Shown one piece after another: positions 44,184 through 52,299 of a DNA stretch of 64,000 bases; within the stretch, counting starts at the first letter, position 1; the number at the start of each line of letters is the position of its first letter. The translations under genes and the position numbers were made by a program. This DNA comes from Sphaerisporangium krabiense (GTDB taxonomy: Bacteria > Actinomycetota > Actinomycetes > Streptosporangiales > Streptosporangiaceae), in contig NZ_JACHBR010000001.1 in assembly GCF_014200435.1 (NCBI RefSeq), forward strand, positions 2,790,001-2,854,000, read 5' to 3'. The notes under the pieces are model-generated. The model did no database searches. It was given only the letters and a program-made list of their open reading frames with translations, and was not told where the DNA came from.

Positions 44184-44372
44184 TTACCCGAGGGCCCCGG
44201 ATGCTCCGTTAGGCGCTGCAAGCAGGACGGTGATGCGCCGCCACTTGACCTTGCCCGTAACTGCGCTGAGAGCTCTAAGGAGAGAGCGGATCAGACTCAC
44301 GAGCCAAAGCAGCATCATGATCAGTGCCGCTAAGAGGAGCGAGTCGTCCTGAGCCAAAGAAGAGATGTTCAC
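44184..44372 (-). CDS. Small membrane protein
   Basis: A 62-aa peptide from the GTG at 44372, which has GGAGGT about 5 nt upstream; the adjacent ATG at 44375 is too close to the SD. SSLAQDDSLLLAALIMMLLW then LVSLIRSLLRALSAV gives one strong membrane helix and a basic amphipathic tail (GKVKWRRITVLL). Such hydrophobic mini-proteins occur at AICE ends. No family is recognised; toxin-like activity is conceivable but untested. Confidence 0.45.
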   Translation of the reverse strand: MNISSLAQDDSLLLAALIMMLLWLVSLIRSLLRALSAVTGKVKWRRITVLLAAPNGASGALG

Positions 44373-44375
44373 CAT

Positions 44376-45000
44376 ACCTCCGGTCGTTGGGACCGAAGGA
44401 ACCCACGCAAACCCGTAGACGTCCAGCCAAATGTACACGCTTATTTGATCATGACGTCCGCGGGGTAAATAGGGTGTACTCTTTCTAGGGTGTGAGGGGG
44501 GAGCGCGAGTTCCTCCGATGATTGGCATGCCTGAGACCACGTTGAAGCGATCGCGAGTCACCTCAACGTGGTCTTTCGGCTCTAGGTAGAGTATCGCAAG
44601 TTACCCGTAGCGCCGTGCGGATCACAGTTTAACTACGGCCACATGTCTGCCCCCACTTGAGGCCTAGATCTGCATGCGTAAGCGGTGCCCAACACAGTTG
44701 ATGACTCGATGGGTGGCGTTGAAGAACGACTCACCGGACTTTCGATCTCCCCGTCCCAATAATGGCTGGTTGCCAAGGCGATCGTCGTGCTGATGGCGGT
44801 CCGGGCTCAGCGTCGGTTACGTCTCACCAGATGAGCATCTTATGGTGGCCATGGCCGAATGTAGGTTAGGGACAGCGCTGCAGCGGCTTCAGGGGGCGTC
44901 AGAGAAGCTGTGCAGCGGCGTCCGGACCCACCTAGGGCGGCCAACACGTCCTACCCAAGCTACGTAGACAGCCATGCTGGAGAGTAGGTATGTCCTCGCG
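44376..45000. other. Gene-free region with one hairpin
   Basis: No credible frame on either strand. GACCACGTTGA (44535-44545) and its complement (44563-44573) form an 11-bp stem followed by TTTCGG, a possible terminator. No fifth tRNA-Lys copy is visible between the intact integrase and the integrase relic. Confidence 0.5.
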
Positions 45001-45142
45001 ACCATGCTGCTGCTCGCCGGTGTGGTGGCGCATGAGGTTCTGCCCACCTCGGTCATGCCGACCCCGTGATCACGCTCAGGGCTACGCGCACGTGATCCGA
45101 TCGCTGGTGGCGTCGGCGGCCGACGTCTCGCCCGCGCGCTGA
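45001..45142 (+). pseudogene. Second integrase relic adjacent to tRNA-Lys
   Basis: These 142 bp align almost colinearly with the last 145 bp of the intact integrase (43906-44050). Shared stretches include CTGCTCGC, CCCG-GATCAC, CTCAGGG-CTA, GCGCACGTGAT and the shared end GCCCGCGCGCTGA. Small indels destroy the frame. It shows that another member of the same integrase family was once next to the tRNA. Confidence 0.85.
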
Positions 45143-45160
45143 GACGGCCTGTAGACCGTT

Positions 45161-45179
45161 GTTAGCAGAACTGTTAGCA
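45161..45179. repeat. Type-1 arm-like direct repeats next to tRNA-Lys
   Basis: GTTAGCA at 45161 and 45173, spaced 12 bp, 43 bp from the tRNA 3' end. Confidence 0.65.
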
Positions 45180-45221
45180 AACACCCTTGCAGGCAGACCG
45201 GCCCGTGGGTGTTTGTGCAGG

Positions 45222-45293
45222 TGGGCCGCCAGGGACTCGAACCCTGAACCTACGGATTAAAAGTCCGCAGCTCTGCCATTGAGCTAGCGGCCC
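45222..45293 (-). tRNA. tRNA-Lys (anticodon UUU)
   Basis: A 72-nt cloverleaf on the minus strand: acceptor GGGCCGC / GCGGCCC, D-arm AGCTCAATGGCAGAGCT, anticodon stem GCGGA with loop CTTTTAA, and T-arm CAGGGTTCGAGTCCCTG. The 3' end is not followed by an encoded CCA (ACC then TGC). The 3' half is the attachment site for the elements to its left. Confidence 0.97.
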
Positions 45294-45516
45294 GGTACGT
45301 GTTGCAGGGTACGAGAGTACCGCGCATCGTGCGAGTGGCTTGCCGGTTGCCGGGGGATGTGGGTGCGTCCGGTGGCCGGGGTGTCACTCAACTGGTTCCC
45401 TGTCAGGGGTGGGTCGAAGCGTCGGGGAAGGGGCGAGGGGGGTTCAGGGCGTCACCAGGGTATGGCCAGGGGGAATCCCGATGTGCGAGGAGCGGCCCTA
45501 AGGGCAGTCTTGAGAC

Positions 45517-45951
45517 ATGAACGAGATGAACATCCACGGCCACTCCACAGCCAAGCAACTGCGCCGCACCCGTGAGGGCAGGATCGTCGCCGGTGTCTGC
45601 TCCGGCGCCGCCGAGTTCATCGGTGTCGACGCCAACGTCCTGCGGATCGGGCTCGCGGTCGCCACCTTCTTCGGTGGGCTCGGGGTCGGCATCTACGCCG
45701 TCGCGTGGCTGCTGATCCCCGAGGAGAACAAGCCGACCTCGATCGTCCAGGACCTGATCGGCAAGCAGAAGAGCGACCCCGGGTCGGCGTGGCACCAGGC
45801 CGCGGCGTACTGGGAGCAGGGCGTGAAGAGCGCCCGTGGCGCCCGTACCCCGCAGGACGCCGCGCCGTCGTACGCCGACCAGTACCCCGCGCCGGGACAG
45901 CAGCAGGGCCGTGCGGGCTCGCCGGCGGACGAGCGTCCCACGAACCTCTAG
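45517..45951 (+). CDS. PspC-domain membrane protein
   Basis: A 144-aa protein. Residues ~14-75 are a PspC domain: QLRRTREGRIVAGVCSGAAE, DANVLRIGLAVATFFGGLGV then GIYAVAWLLIPEE, which gives one membrane segment. The C-terminal half is Gln/Ala/Pro-rich and unstructured. PspC proteins respond to envelope stress, but the actinomycete ones are only loosely linked to phage-shock. It is the first chromosomal gene after tRNA-Lys, and its stop overlaps the convergent MFS gene by 4 bp. Confidence 0.9.
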   Translation: MNEMNIHGHSTAKQLRRTREGRIVAGVCSGAAEFIGVDANVLRIGLAVATFFGGLGVGIYAVAWLLIPEENKPTSIVQDLIGKQKSDPGSAWHQAAAYWEQGVKSARGARTPQDAAPSYADQYPAPGQQQGRAGSPADERPTNL

Positions 45952-47240
45952 CCCGCCTGGGTGCGGACCTTGGTGATTATCTCGGCACGGGACTCGGCCC
46001 AGAGCATGGCGAGCAGCGCCGCGACCGTGAGCCCGGAGGCTCCGGCGAGCGCGACCACCGGCTCTGGGCCCAGCGCCTGGGCGGCGGCGCCTCCGGCGAG
46101 GATGCCGATGCCCTGGGCCGCGAGCAGCCCCGACTGCACGAGCCCGAACGCCTGCGCCCGCCGGTTCGGCGGCACGCATTGGACGAAGGCCGCGTTCGCG
46201 GCGAGCTGGTAGGCGCCTCCCATTCCCGCGAGGACCCACAGGAAGAGGACGACGGCCAGCGGCGGCCGTAGCGCGCATCCGATGAGCGGGGCGCAGCTGA
46301 GCATGGCCATCCACCCCATCACGCGCAGGCGTCCCGTAGGGGTCACGAGGCGGCTGAAGACGGCGGCCCCGATGACCGTGCCCGTCGGCATGGCCGCCAT
46401 GAGGAGCCCGGTGATCAGCGTGACGTCCCGCGAATCCTCCCCCAGAGTGGCGGCGTACGGCACGGCGATGCCCTCGGGAAGCACGTAGAAGCCGCAGAGC
46501 CAGGCGAACATCACCAGGGTTCTGAGCCGCCGGTCGCCGAAGACGAGGCGGGCCCCGGCCTTCGTGGAGCTCCACATGGAGGCGTGGACGCCGTCCTCGG
46601 GGTCAGGCGGAGGACGGCGGCGCACACCGGCCGCGATGATCAGAGCGGACGCCAGGAAGGTGACGGCGTCGAGCGCCAGGCCGGAGTACGGCCCTATGGC
46701 GGCGATCACGGCGGCTCCGGCGGCGAACCCGAGCATCTGGACCGCCTGGTTGGTCATGTTCTGCAGGGCCGAGCCGGCGACGTAACGGTCCCCTTCGAGG
46801 ATGTCGGGGAGGAGCGCCGCGCGGGCGGCCGTGAACGGCGAGCTGAGCAGCACCACGCAGAAGACGAGCCCGCACAGGACCGGGAACGGCATGCTGGGGA
46901 CGGCCATGAGGCCGACGAGCAGCGCCCGCACGAGGTCGCATGTGATCATGATGCCGCGGCGGCCGTACCGGTCGGCGAGCCCCGCGAGAAGCGGGCCGCC
47001 GACGATGGTCGGCAGGTAGGTGAGGGCGTAGACGGCGGCGGTGGCGAGCGGGGAGCGGGTTCTCTCGTAGACGAGGAGCGCCAGCGCGACCTGGGCGAGC
47101 TGGTCGCCCAGAAGTGAGAGGCACTGACCGAGCCATAGCGAACGGAACTCGCCGATGGCGATGACCTCGCTGTACGTGGCCTGGCTTTCGGATGCGCGGC
47201 GGTGCCGCCCCGGCAGCCGACCTGGCCTCGTCGCCGCCAT
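45948..47240 (-). CDS. MFS exporter
   Basis: A 430-aa protein with about 12 membrane helices (e.g. LYVERTRSPLATAAVYALTY-like first loops, then GLADRYGRRGIMI, the A-type MFS loop 2-3 motif GxLaDRxGRR). The order FRSLWLGQCLSLLGDQLAQV at the start is that of MFS_3/enterobactin-exporter-like permeases of actinomycetes. It probably exports drugs or small metabolites; the substrate is unknown. It is a single gene, with an imperfect TGACA-N14-TGTCA dyad at 47270-47293 about 30 bp upstream of its start that may serve as an operator. Confidence 0.9.
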   Translation of the reverse strand: MAATRPGRLPGRHRRASESQATYSEVIAIGEFRSLWLGQCLSLLGDQLAQVALALLVYERTRSPLATAAVYALTYLPTIVGGPLLAGLADRYGRRGIMITCDLVRALLVGLMAVPSMPFPVLCGLVFCVVLLSSPFTAARAALLPDILEGDRYVAGSALQNMTNQAVQMLGFAAGAAVIAAIGPYSGLALDAVTFLASALIIAAGVRRRPPPDPEDGVHASMWSSTKAGARLVFGDRRLRTLVMFAWLCGFYVLPEGIAVPYAATLGEDSRDVTLITGLLMAAMPTGTVIGAAVFSRLVTPTGRLRVMGWMAMLSCAPLIGCALRPPLAVVLFLWVLAGMGGAYQLAANAAFVQCVPPNRRAQAFGLVQSGLLAAQGIGILAGGAAAQALGPEPVVALAGASGLTVAALLAMLWAESRAEIITKVRTQAG

Positions 47241-47457
47241 ATGTCTCCGCTGGGCTCGCTGGGCCGTACTGACACACCGTGTTCAGTATGTCACCGACGG
47301 TGCCTGATCCGCTCGCGGTTGGCGAAGCCCGAGCGCGCGAGGAATGGCGCGGCAGTTCGTTCTGACCGGCTATTCACAGAAAAATGATGCCGGAGGTGGT
47401 GTGCTGTCCCGGCATTAGAGGCAATAGCTGGAATCCCAGCTTGTCGCGGCCGCGGAC

Positions 47458-47799
47458 TCACCAGCCCAGTTCGTGGAGGCGGTCATCATTGATGCCGAAA
47501 TGGTGTGCTATTTCGTGGACTACCGTTATCCGCACCTCCTCGATGACATCGTGCTCCGTGTCGCAGATCTCCAGGATCGAGTTGCGGTAGATCTCGATCC
47601 TGTCCGGCAGCACCCCCGAGTACCACTCGCCGCGCTCGGTGAGGGGGATCCCGGTGTACAGCCCGAGAAGTCCGGATTCGGGGGGATCGTCCACTACGAC
47701 GATGACCACGTTCTCCATGACCTTGGCCAGCTCGGGCGGGATCGTGTCCAGCGCCTCGGCCACAAGCTCCTCGAACTTCTCCCGCGATACGTCGATCAC
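47458..47799 (-). CDS. Zincin-like small metallopeptidase
   Basis: A 113-aa protein of the MMP_1/DUF1025 family: REKFEELVAEALDTIPPELA at the start and VVHEIAHHFGINDDRLHELG at the end. The zinc motif HEIAH-x6-DRLHELG (HExxHxxGxxD-like) is complete, and the size is typical. These are short cytoplasmic proteins with a metzincin-like fold; their substrates are unknown. It is monocistronic and divergent from the metallophosphoesterase gene. Confidence 0.9.
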   Translation of the reverse strand: MIDVSREKFEELVAEALDTIPPELAKVMENVVIVVVDDPPESGLLGLYTGIPLTERGEWYSGVLPDRIEIYRNSILEICDTEHDVIEEVRITVVHEIAHHFGINDDRLHELGW

Positions 47800-47946
47800 C
47801 CTTCAATCGTGTCACCGCCCGGCCGCGGCGCGCGAACCAGGAGTCGCGCCCGGACCAGCGGTCCCGCCGTCCTGACGGATCCCGACACGCCTGTTGACTC
47901 GCGACTGCTATGAGTGCGCCCGCGTTTTCGGGTAGGCAGTAAGGCG

Positions 47947-49572
47947 ATGAATTCCATGCGCTGGAGGGAAGCCGCGCGGCGGCTGAACGAGAGACGTGCC
48001 GTACGCGGGACCGGCCGGGTCCTTCTGATCGGCCTCGTCGCGTTGGCGGGGGCCTGGCTCGGGATCGCGATGGGCGCCAGTGTGAGCACCGCGGTGGGTC
48101 CGGCGCAGATAGGGATGAGCCTGCAGCCGTCCTGGCAAGGCCAGACCGTCCTGGACGTCCGCCCGCTCGGCACGCTCAGATTCGATTCTCATCACGGCCC
48201 GATCCGGCTCCGCCTGAGCCTGGACGGCATCCACGCCGACGTCGCCCAGCAGCTGCTCGAGAGCCCGCGCTGGGCCGAGACCCTGCCCGACCTCATCGAG
48301 GCCGACCTCCAGGCCGGCCTGCGCGAGCTGATCATCAGGTCCGCCCTCTGCGCCGTGGCCGGGGGCTTCCTGGCGGGCCTGGTCGTCTTCCGCGCATGGC
48401 GGCGCGCCCTGTGGACGTCCCTCGGCAGCCTCCTGGCCGTGGGCCTCGTCACGGCCCTCTCCGCGGCGACCTTCAACCCCCGCTCCATCGCCGAGCCGCG
48501 CTACACCGGGCTGCTCACCGGCGTGCCCTCGCTCATCGGCAGCGCGGAGTCGATCGTGACCCGCTTCTCCGAGTACCGGAACCAGCTCGCCAAGCTGGTG
48601 ACCAACGTCTCCCAGCTCTACCACGCGGGGACCACGCTGCCGGTGTACTCGCCCGACCCGAACACGCTGCGGGTCCTGCACGTGTCCGACATCCACCTCA
48701 ACCCCCTCGCGTGGAACACGATCCGCTCCCTGAAGGAACAGTTCAAGATCAACCTAGTGGTCGACACCGGCGACATCGCCGATCACGGGACCAAGGCCGA
48801 GAACAGGTTCGTCGAGGAAATCGGCAAGCTGGGAGTGCCGTACGTCTACGTACGCGGCAACCACGACTCCATGGGGACGCAGCGGGCCGTCGCCGAGCAG
48901 AAGAACGCCGTCGTGCTCGACGGCGGCGCCAAGACCGTCGAGGGCCTCCGGATCTACGGGGTCGGCGACCCCCGCTTCACACCGGACAAATCTGTCGACG
49001 TCAACTCGGACGCCTCGATGCTCGCCCAGCTCGGACGCGCCCACGCCGAACGGCTGGCGCTCGACACGACCGGCCGCAAGCCGTCCTCGTCCAAGGCCTC
49101 CCGCGGCAAGGCCGCCCCGACCCCCACGCCGTCCCCTGGGGCCGGTCCTGCGGCCGACAAGGCCGCGGGGAAGACGGTCGCTGACCTGGTCGCCGTCCAC
49201 GACCCCACCATCGGACGGGCGTTCGGCGGGGCCGTGCCGCTCGTGCTGGCCGGCCACGTCCACCAGCGCTCGACCGAGATGATGCCCTCGGGCACGCGGC
49301 TGATCATCCAGGGTTCCACGGGCGGCGCCGGGCTGCGCGGCCTCGAACACGACGATCCCACGCCGATCCAGGCGTCCGTTCTCTACTTCGACCGGACCAC
49401 ACACCGCCTGCAGGCCTGGGACGACGTCACCCTCGGCGGGCTCGGGGAGCAGTGGGTGCAGATACAGCGTCACCTGGAAGCCGCCCCAGGTCGTACAATT
49501 CTGCCAGAGCCGGTTCCCACCCCGTCGCCAACGGGAGGGGGCACCGCCACCGTGACGCCGACCAGACGGTGA
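47947..49572 (+). CDS. Membrane-anchored calcineurin-like metallophosphoesterase
   Basis: A 541-aa protein from ATG 47947, with about three N-terminal membrane helices (RVLLIGLVALAGAWLGIAMG; ALCAVAGGFLAGLVVFRAW; LGSLLAVGLVTALSAATF). Catalytic motifs of the phosphoesterase domain are Asp248-x-His250 (VSDIHLN), Asp276 (DTGDIADH), Asn305-His306 (RGNHDS) and GHVH with His437/His439. A Lys/Ser/Pro-rich insert of ~40 residues (about 380-415) separates the last two. The active site is extracytoplasmic if the helices are oriented as usual. The substrate is unknown. It is followed by the tRNA cluster. Confidence 0.9.
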   Translation: MNSMRWREAARRLNERRAVRGTGRVLLIGLVALAGAWLGIAMGASVSTAVGPAQIGMSLQPSWQGQTVLDVRPLGTLRFDSHHGPIRLRLSLDGIHADVAQQLLESPRWAETLPDLIEADLQAGLRELIIRSALCAVAGGFLAGLVVFRAWRRALWTSLGSLLAVGLVTALSAATFNPRSIAEPRYTGLLTGVPSLIGSAESIVTRFSEYRNQLAKLVTNVSQLYHAGTTLPVYSPDPNTLRVLHVSDIHLNPLAWNTIRSLKEQFKINLVVDTGDIADHGTKAENRFVEEIGKLGVPYVYVRGNHDSMGTQRAVAEQKNAVVLDGGAKTVEGLRIYGVGDPRFTPDKSVDVNSDASMLAQLGRAHAERLALDTTGRKPSSSKASRGKAAPTPTPSPGAGPAADKAAGKTVADLVAVHDPTIGRAFGGAVPLVLAGHVHQRSTEMMPSGTRLIIQGSTGGAGLRGLEHDDPTPIQASVLYFDRTTHRLQAWDDVTLGGLGEQWVQIQRHLEAAPGRTILPEPVPTPSPTGGGTATVTPTRR

Positions 49573-49656
49573 CCGCTTTGGCATCGGGGCGCGAAGTCCC
49601 CTATGCTTCAGAAGTCCCCGACGGAAGACGTCACGGATCCAGGGCGAGAGTCCTGA

Positions 49657-49729
49657 GCCCCCATCGTCTAGCGGCCTAGGACACCGCCCTTTCAAGGCGG
49701 CGGCACGGGTTCGAATCCCGTTGGGGGCA
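49657..49729 (+). tRNA. tRNA-Glu (anticodon UUC)
   Basis: A 73-nt cloverleaf: acceptor GCCCCCA / TGGGGGC, anticodon loop CTTTCAA, T-loop TTCGAAT, discriminator A. Confidence 0.97.
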
Positions 49730-49836
49730 CGCGCGAGCCACGGCTCACCAGCACGACGGAAGGTCGAAGACCACCGAAGAACTGGTAGGCTAAGCGAGCG
49801 CAAAGAGCCAGGAGCGGCGCTCCGGGCAGCTAGCAA

Positions 49837-49911
49837 GGTCCTGTAGAGCAGTTTGGAGTGCTCGCCACCCTGTCAAGGTGGAGGTCGCGGGTTCAAGTCC
49901 CGTCAGGACCG
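49837..49911 (+). tRNA. tRNA-Asp (anticodon GUC)
   Basis: A 75-nt cloverleaf: acceptor GGTCCTG / CAGGACC, anticodon loop CTGTCAA, T-loop TTCAAGT, discriminator G. Confidence 0.95.
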
Positions 49912-49937
49912 CTCTGGTAGGTGTAACACCACCACCG

Positions 49938-50011
49938 GGTCAGGTAGCTCAGTCGGTACGAGCGTCCGCCTGAAAAGCGGAAGGTCGGCGGTTCGACCCC
50001 GCCCCTGACCA
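49938..50011 (+). tRNA. tRNA-Phe (anticodon GAA), attachment site of an AICE
   Basis: A 74-nt cloverleaf: acceptor GGTCAGG / CCTGACC, anticodon loop CTGAAAA, T-loop TTCGACC, discriminator A. The segment from the anticodon stem to the 3' end is repeated at 59702-59747. Confidence 0.96.
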
Positions 50012-50027
50012 CCCCTCCTGAACAGCC

Positions 50028-50063
50028 AAAACGCCCCGAGCCATCCGGCTACGGGGCGTTTTT
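50028..50063. terminator. Rho-independent terminator after tRNA-Phe
   Basis: AAAACGCCCCG / CGGGGCGTTTTT stem (50028-50038, 50052-50063) with a 13-nt loop and terminal T-run. Confidence 0.9.
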
Positions 50064-50072
50064 GATCTCCAG

Positions 50073-50094
50073 TGACAGCAACCCTGACAGCAAC
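50073..50094. repeat. Arm-like direct repeats, left end of the tRNA-Phe element
   Basis: TGACAGCAAC at 50073 and 50085, spaced 12 bp. Confidence 0.65.
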
Positions 50095-50112
50095 GAGTCG
50101 CACGTTCGGGCG

Positions 50113-50781
50113 CTAGTACCAGTCGACTTCGCGTGCCATCTCGGCTTCGTACTCAGCGCGCTGAGAAGTCATCTCGGCTAAGTAGCCGTCCGCCGCATCG
50201 AGGAAGCTGGACACCCGGCCCATAGCTTCATGGAACCGTCTGATGTGGAGACGGCCGAGGTTGGGAAGCGTAGGAGCTCCGTGATTGGTGACGGGATAGC
50301 GGAAGTGCTCGGCGGAGGTCGGATCGAGCTGATCCAACTGGAGGAGGATCCTCTGGACGTTGTCTAGGTCATCATCAGACACCGCATCCCAGCGCTTCAG
50401 CAGGGGGCGCGCCCGTTCCCAAAGCGGTCTGATGTTGTGGGTTCGCAACTGAGCCTCTGAGGGCTCGCCAAACCAGCGGCGAAGGTCGTTGATCAACTTT
50501 TTCAGTACTAGCTCAGTGTGGTGTCTCCAGCAAAAAGCGAATGGAAAGACGAGAAGATCCTGACCGGCTCGGGTGCCGGATATGTGCTGAAAGATCACAT
50601 CTGCAGCTTCCTTGAAGCCTTCCGTGTAGCCATGCCACTCGCCCTTCTGGAAATCGAGGCAGGCCACGAACCACCAATCGGGATCTTCGGCGAGAAGATC
50701 GTCGTCGGCAGTCGGCCATAGGGCTTCTAGCGGTTCGAAGTCGTCGAAGATCCCGCTAATGAATGGTTCGTTGTTCGTCAT
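50113..50781 (-). CDS. Hypothetical cargo protein with FxxRHxxELxLK helix
   Basis: A 222-aa soluble acidic protein from ATG 50781. Segments are FEPLEALWPTADDDLLAEDP, WHGYTEGFKEAADVIFQHIS, then FPFAFCWRHHTELVLKKLIN and THNIRPLWERARPLLKRW. The RHHxELxLK helix followed by an HNIxxLW helix is a pattern seen in several HEPN-like, phage-defence-associated hypothetical proteins, but no Rx4-6H motif is evident, so the class is uncertain. It is the only gene between att and the integrase terminator; its composition is slightly AT-richer than the core. It is probably accessory cargo. Confidence 0.65.
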   Translation of the reverse strand: MTNNEPFISGIFDDFEPLEALWPTADDDLLAEDPDWWFVACLDFQKGEWHGYTEGFKEAADVIFQHISGTRAGQDLLVFPFAFCWRHHTELVLKKLINDLRRWFGEPSEAQLRTHNIRPLWERARPLLKRWDAVSDDDLDNVQRILLQLDQLDPTSAEHFRYPVTNHGAPTLPNLGRLHIRRFHEAMGRVSSFLDAADGYLAEMTSQRAEYEAEMAREVDWY

Positions 50782-50805
50782 AGCTGCAGTATGTACGCAT
50801 ATGAC

Positions 50806-50840
50806 TAAGGGCCTCGACTGTTTTAGTGACGAGGCCCTTA
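50806..50840. terminator. Hairpin between integrase and cargo gene
   Basis: An 11-bp perfect stem TAAGGGCCTCG / CGAGGCCCTTA (50806-50816, 50830-50840) just past the integrase stop. Confidence 0.85.
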
Positions 50841-50851
50841 ACCGCTTGCGA

Positions 50852-52123
50852 TCAGCCCAGTGCCTCTCCGAGCTTGCCGAGGGCGGTGCGCTTGTCATCC
50901 AGGGAGGCGTGAGCGTAGATGGTCATGGTTACTTCGATGTCGCTGTGGCCGACGATGTCGCGGACGACCTGGGGCGGTACGCCGAGGTTGAGTAGGAGCG
51001 TGACGCAGGTGTGCCGTAGGTCGTGAAAGCGCATGTCGCCGAGGCCGGCCGCCGTGCGGATCGCTCCCCAGCTACGCCGGAGGTTGTCTGGCTCCATGGG
51101 CGTCCCACGGCGGGAGGGGAAGACGAGGCCGTATTCCTCCCACTCCTGCCAGCGGTCGGACCGTTCGGCGAACTGCCGCTTACGGTGCTCTCTGAGAGCT
51201 TCCACGCAGATCGAGGGGAGCGGGACGGTACGCGCTGAGTCTTCGGTCTTCGGCCGGACGAACTGAAGGCGGCCAGCGACACGCTGAAGGGTCTGCACGA
51301 CTTCCAACTTTTCGCCGTCGAGGTCGACGTCTTCCCAGCGGAGCCCGAGCAGTTCGCCGCGTCGCAGGCCGAGGCAGAGCGCCAGGACGTACAAGGCGTA
51401 GAGCCGATGTTCCTGTGCAGCCTTGAGCACTGCACGGGCTTGGGGCACGGTGAGACCACGGTTCACCTTGTACTTCGGCACGGGGACTTTGACGAGCTTG
51501 GCCGCGTTCCGGGGGATGATCTCCTCTCTGACGGCGCACTCCAAGGCGTTTCGAAGCACGGCATGGACAGACTGAACCATCCGGGTCGACAGCCGCGACT
51601 CGCAGCACTGGCCTTTCTTGGCAGCACAGCAGACGGGCACCTCACGGGAGGCGTCCCAACCGTGCTTACAGCACTGACACTCGGTGCGAGTGCGGGTGAC
51701 GAAGAGGCGAACATCCTGAGCATTGAGCTTGTTCAGCCGCCGGCTACCGAGGCCAGGAACCAGGTGGAGACGGACGACGCTCTCATAGCCCTGGTACGTC
51801 TTCGGACGCCGTTCTTCTTTGACGATGTGCTTGAGCCAGTAGTTCAGGTAGTCGCCGAGCGTCCAGTTCTCCGACGAGACGGGGATCCCCTCGTCGGCGT
51901 TCTTGAGGAGCTCCGTGAGCTTCTTTCGGGCCTCGTCCTGAGACCGGGCTGATCCCTGCACCCGCTTGACCGCGCCGCCAGTCGTAGGGACGAAGACCGC
52001 GTAGCCGTACCGGCCGTCCTTACGGGGCCAGATGCTGCCCTCCCCGTTCGACCGCTTCCTGATCCGCCGTCCCGAACGGCGCCTAGGTTCCTCGTCAGGG
52101 AGGCCAACGGTCGTCTTGGCCAT
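50852..52123 (-). CDS. int: Site-specific tyrosine integrase (tRNA-Phe element)
   Basis: A 423-aa recombinase starting at ATG 52123, which overlaps the xis stop (TGATG). It has a basic N-terminus (RRRSGRRIRKRSNGEGSI), an arm-binding region (YAVFVPTTGGAVKRV), and a core-binding domain with a Cys-rich insert (CQCCKHGWDASREVPVCCAA). The catalytic part has LGLRRGELLGLRWEDVDLD, FHDLRHTCVTLLLNLG, VGHSDIEVTMTIYAHAS (all catalytic residues). It is intact. The Cys insert is also present in the truncated integrase of the tRNA-Lys array, but not in the intact one at 42797-44050. Confidence 0.96.
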   Translation of the reverse strand: MAKTTVGLPDEEPRRRSGRRIRKRSNGEGSIWPRKDGRYGYAVFVPTTGGAVKRVQGSARSQDEARKKLTELLKNADEGIPVSSENWTLGDYLNYWLKHIVKEERRPKTYQGYESVVRLHLVPGLGSRRLNKLNAQDVRLFVTRTRTECQCCKHGWDASREVPVCCAAKKGQCCESRLSTRMVQSVHAVLRNALECAVREEIIPRNAAKLVKVPVPKYKVNRGLTVPQARAVLKAAQEHRLYALYVLALCLGLRRGELLGLRWEDVDLDGEKLEVVQTLQRVAGRLQFVRPKTEDSARTVPLPSICVEALREHRKRQFAERSDRWQEWEEYGLVFPSRRGTPMEPDNLRRSWGAIRTAAGLGDMRFHDLRHTCVTLLLNLGVPPQVVRDIVGHSDIEVTMTIYAHASLDDKRTALGKLGEALG

Positions 52124-52299
52124 CACGCCACCGCCTTGAGAGAATCGATGCACTCGACCAGCGAGTCGACCGGGACCAGGCGACGGCGGCCGATCTTTAT
52201 GGTCTTGAGCTGGTTGGAGTGGATCAGGGTGTAGAGGATCCATCGGCTGATGCGAAGCCGCTCAGCGGCCTCGTCGAGGGTGAGCACGAGGTCATCCAT
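52123..52299 (-). CDS. xis: Excisionase (58 aa)
   Basis: A 58-aa HTH_17 protein, MDDLVLTLDEAAERLRISRW then ILYTLIHSNQLKTIKIGRRR and a short tail. This is the canonical excisionase pattern (LTxDEAAxxLxISRxxxYxLIxxxxLxxxKIGRRR). The ATG at 52299 lies 8 bp inside the 3' end of repSA, and the stop overlaps int in TGATG, so translation is coupled. It is shorter than 60 codons and easily missed, but the motif is unmistakable. Confidence 0.93.
   Translation of the reverse strand: MDDLVLTLDEAAERLRISRWILYTLIHSNQLKTIKIGRRRLVPVDSLVECIDSLKAVA

Larger units (their letters stand above)
36192..45293. mobile_element. Defective AICE integrated in tRNA-Lys(UUU), ~9.1 kb
   Basis: It is bounded by scar D and the intact tRNA-Lys, with the same 12-bp-spaced GTTAGCA arm repeats near both ends (36343-36361 and 45161-45179). 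It contains rep, xis and int in the standard AICE order plus small conserved AICE genes. It lacks the FtsK/TraB translocase and a functional regulator, and its SpdB-like and XRE genes are truncated at a rearrangement near 40270-40300, so it should be able to excise or replicate at most, not transfer. Cargo at the left end is a HAD fragment, a Shedu-type nuclease and two HEPN-type proteins. Confidence 0.82.
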
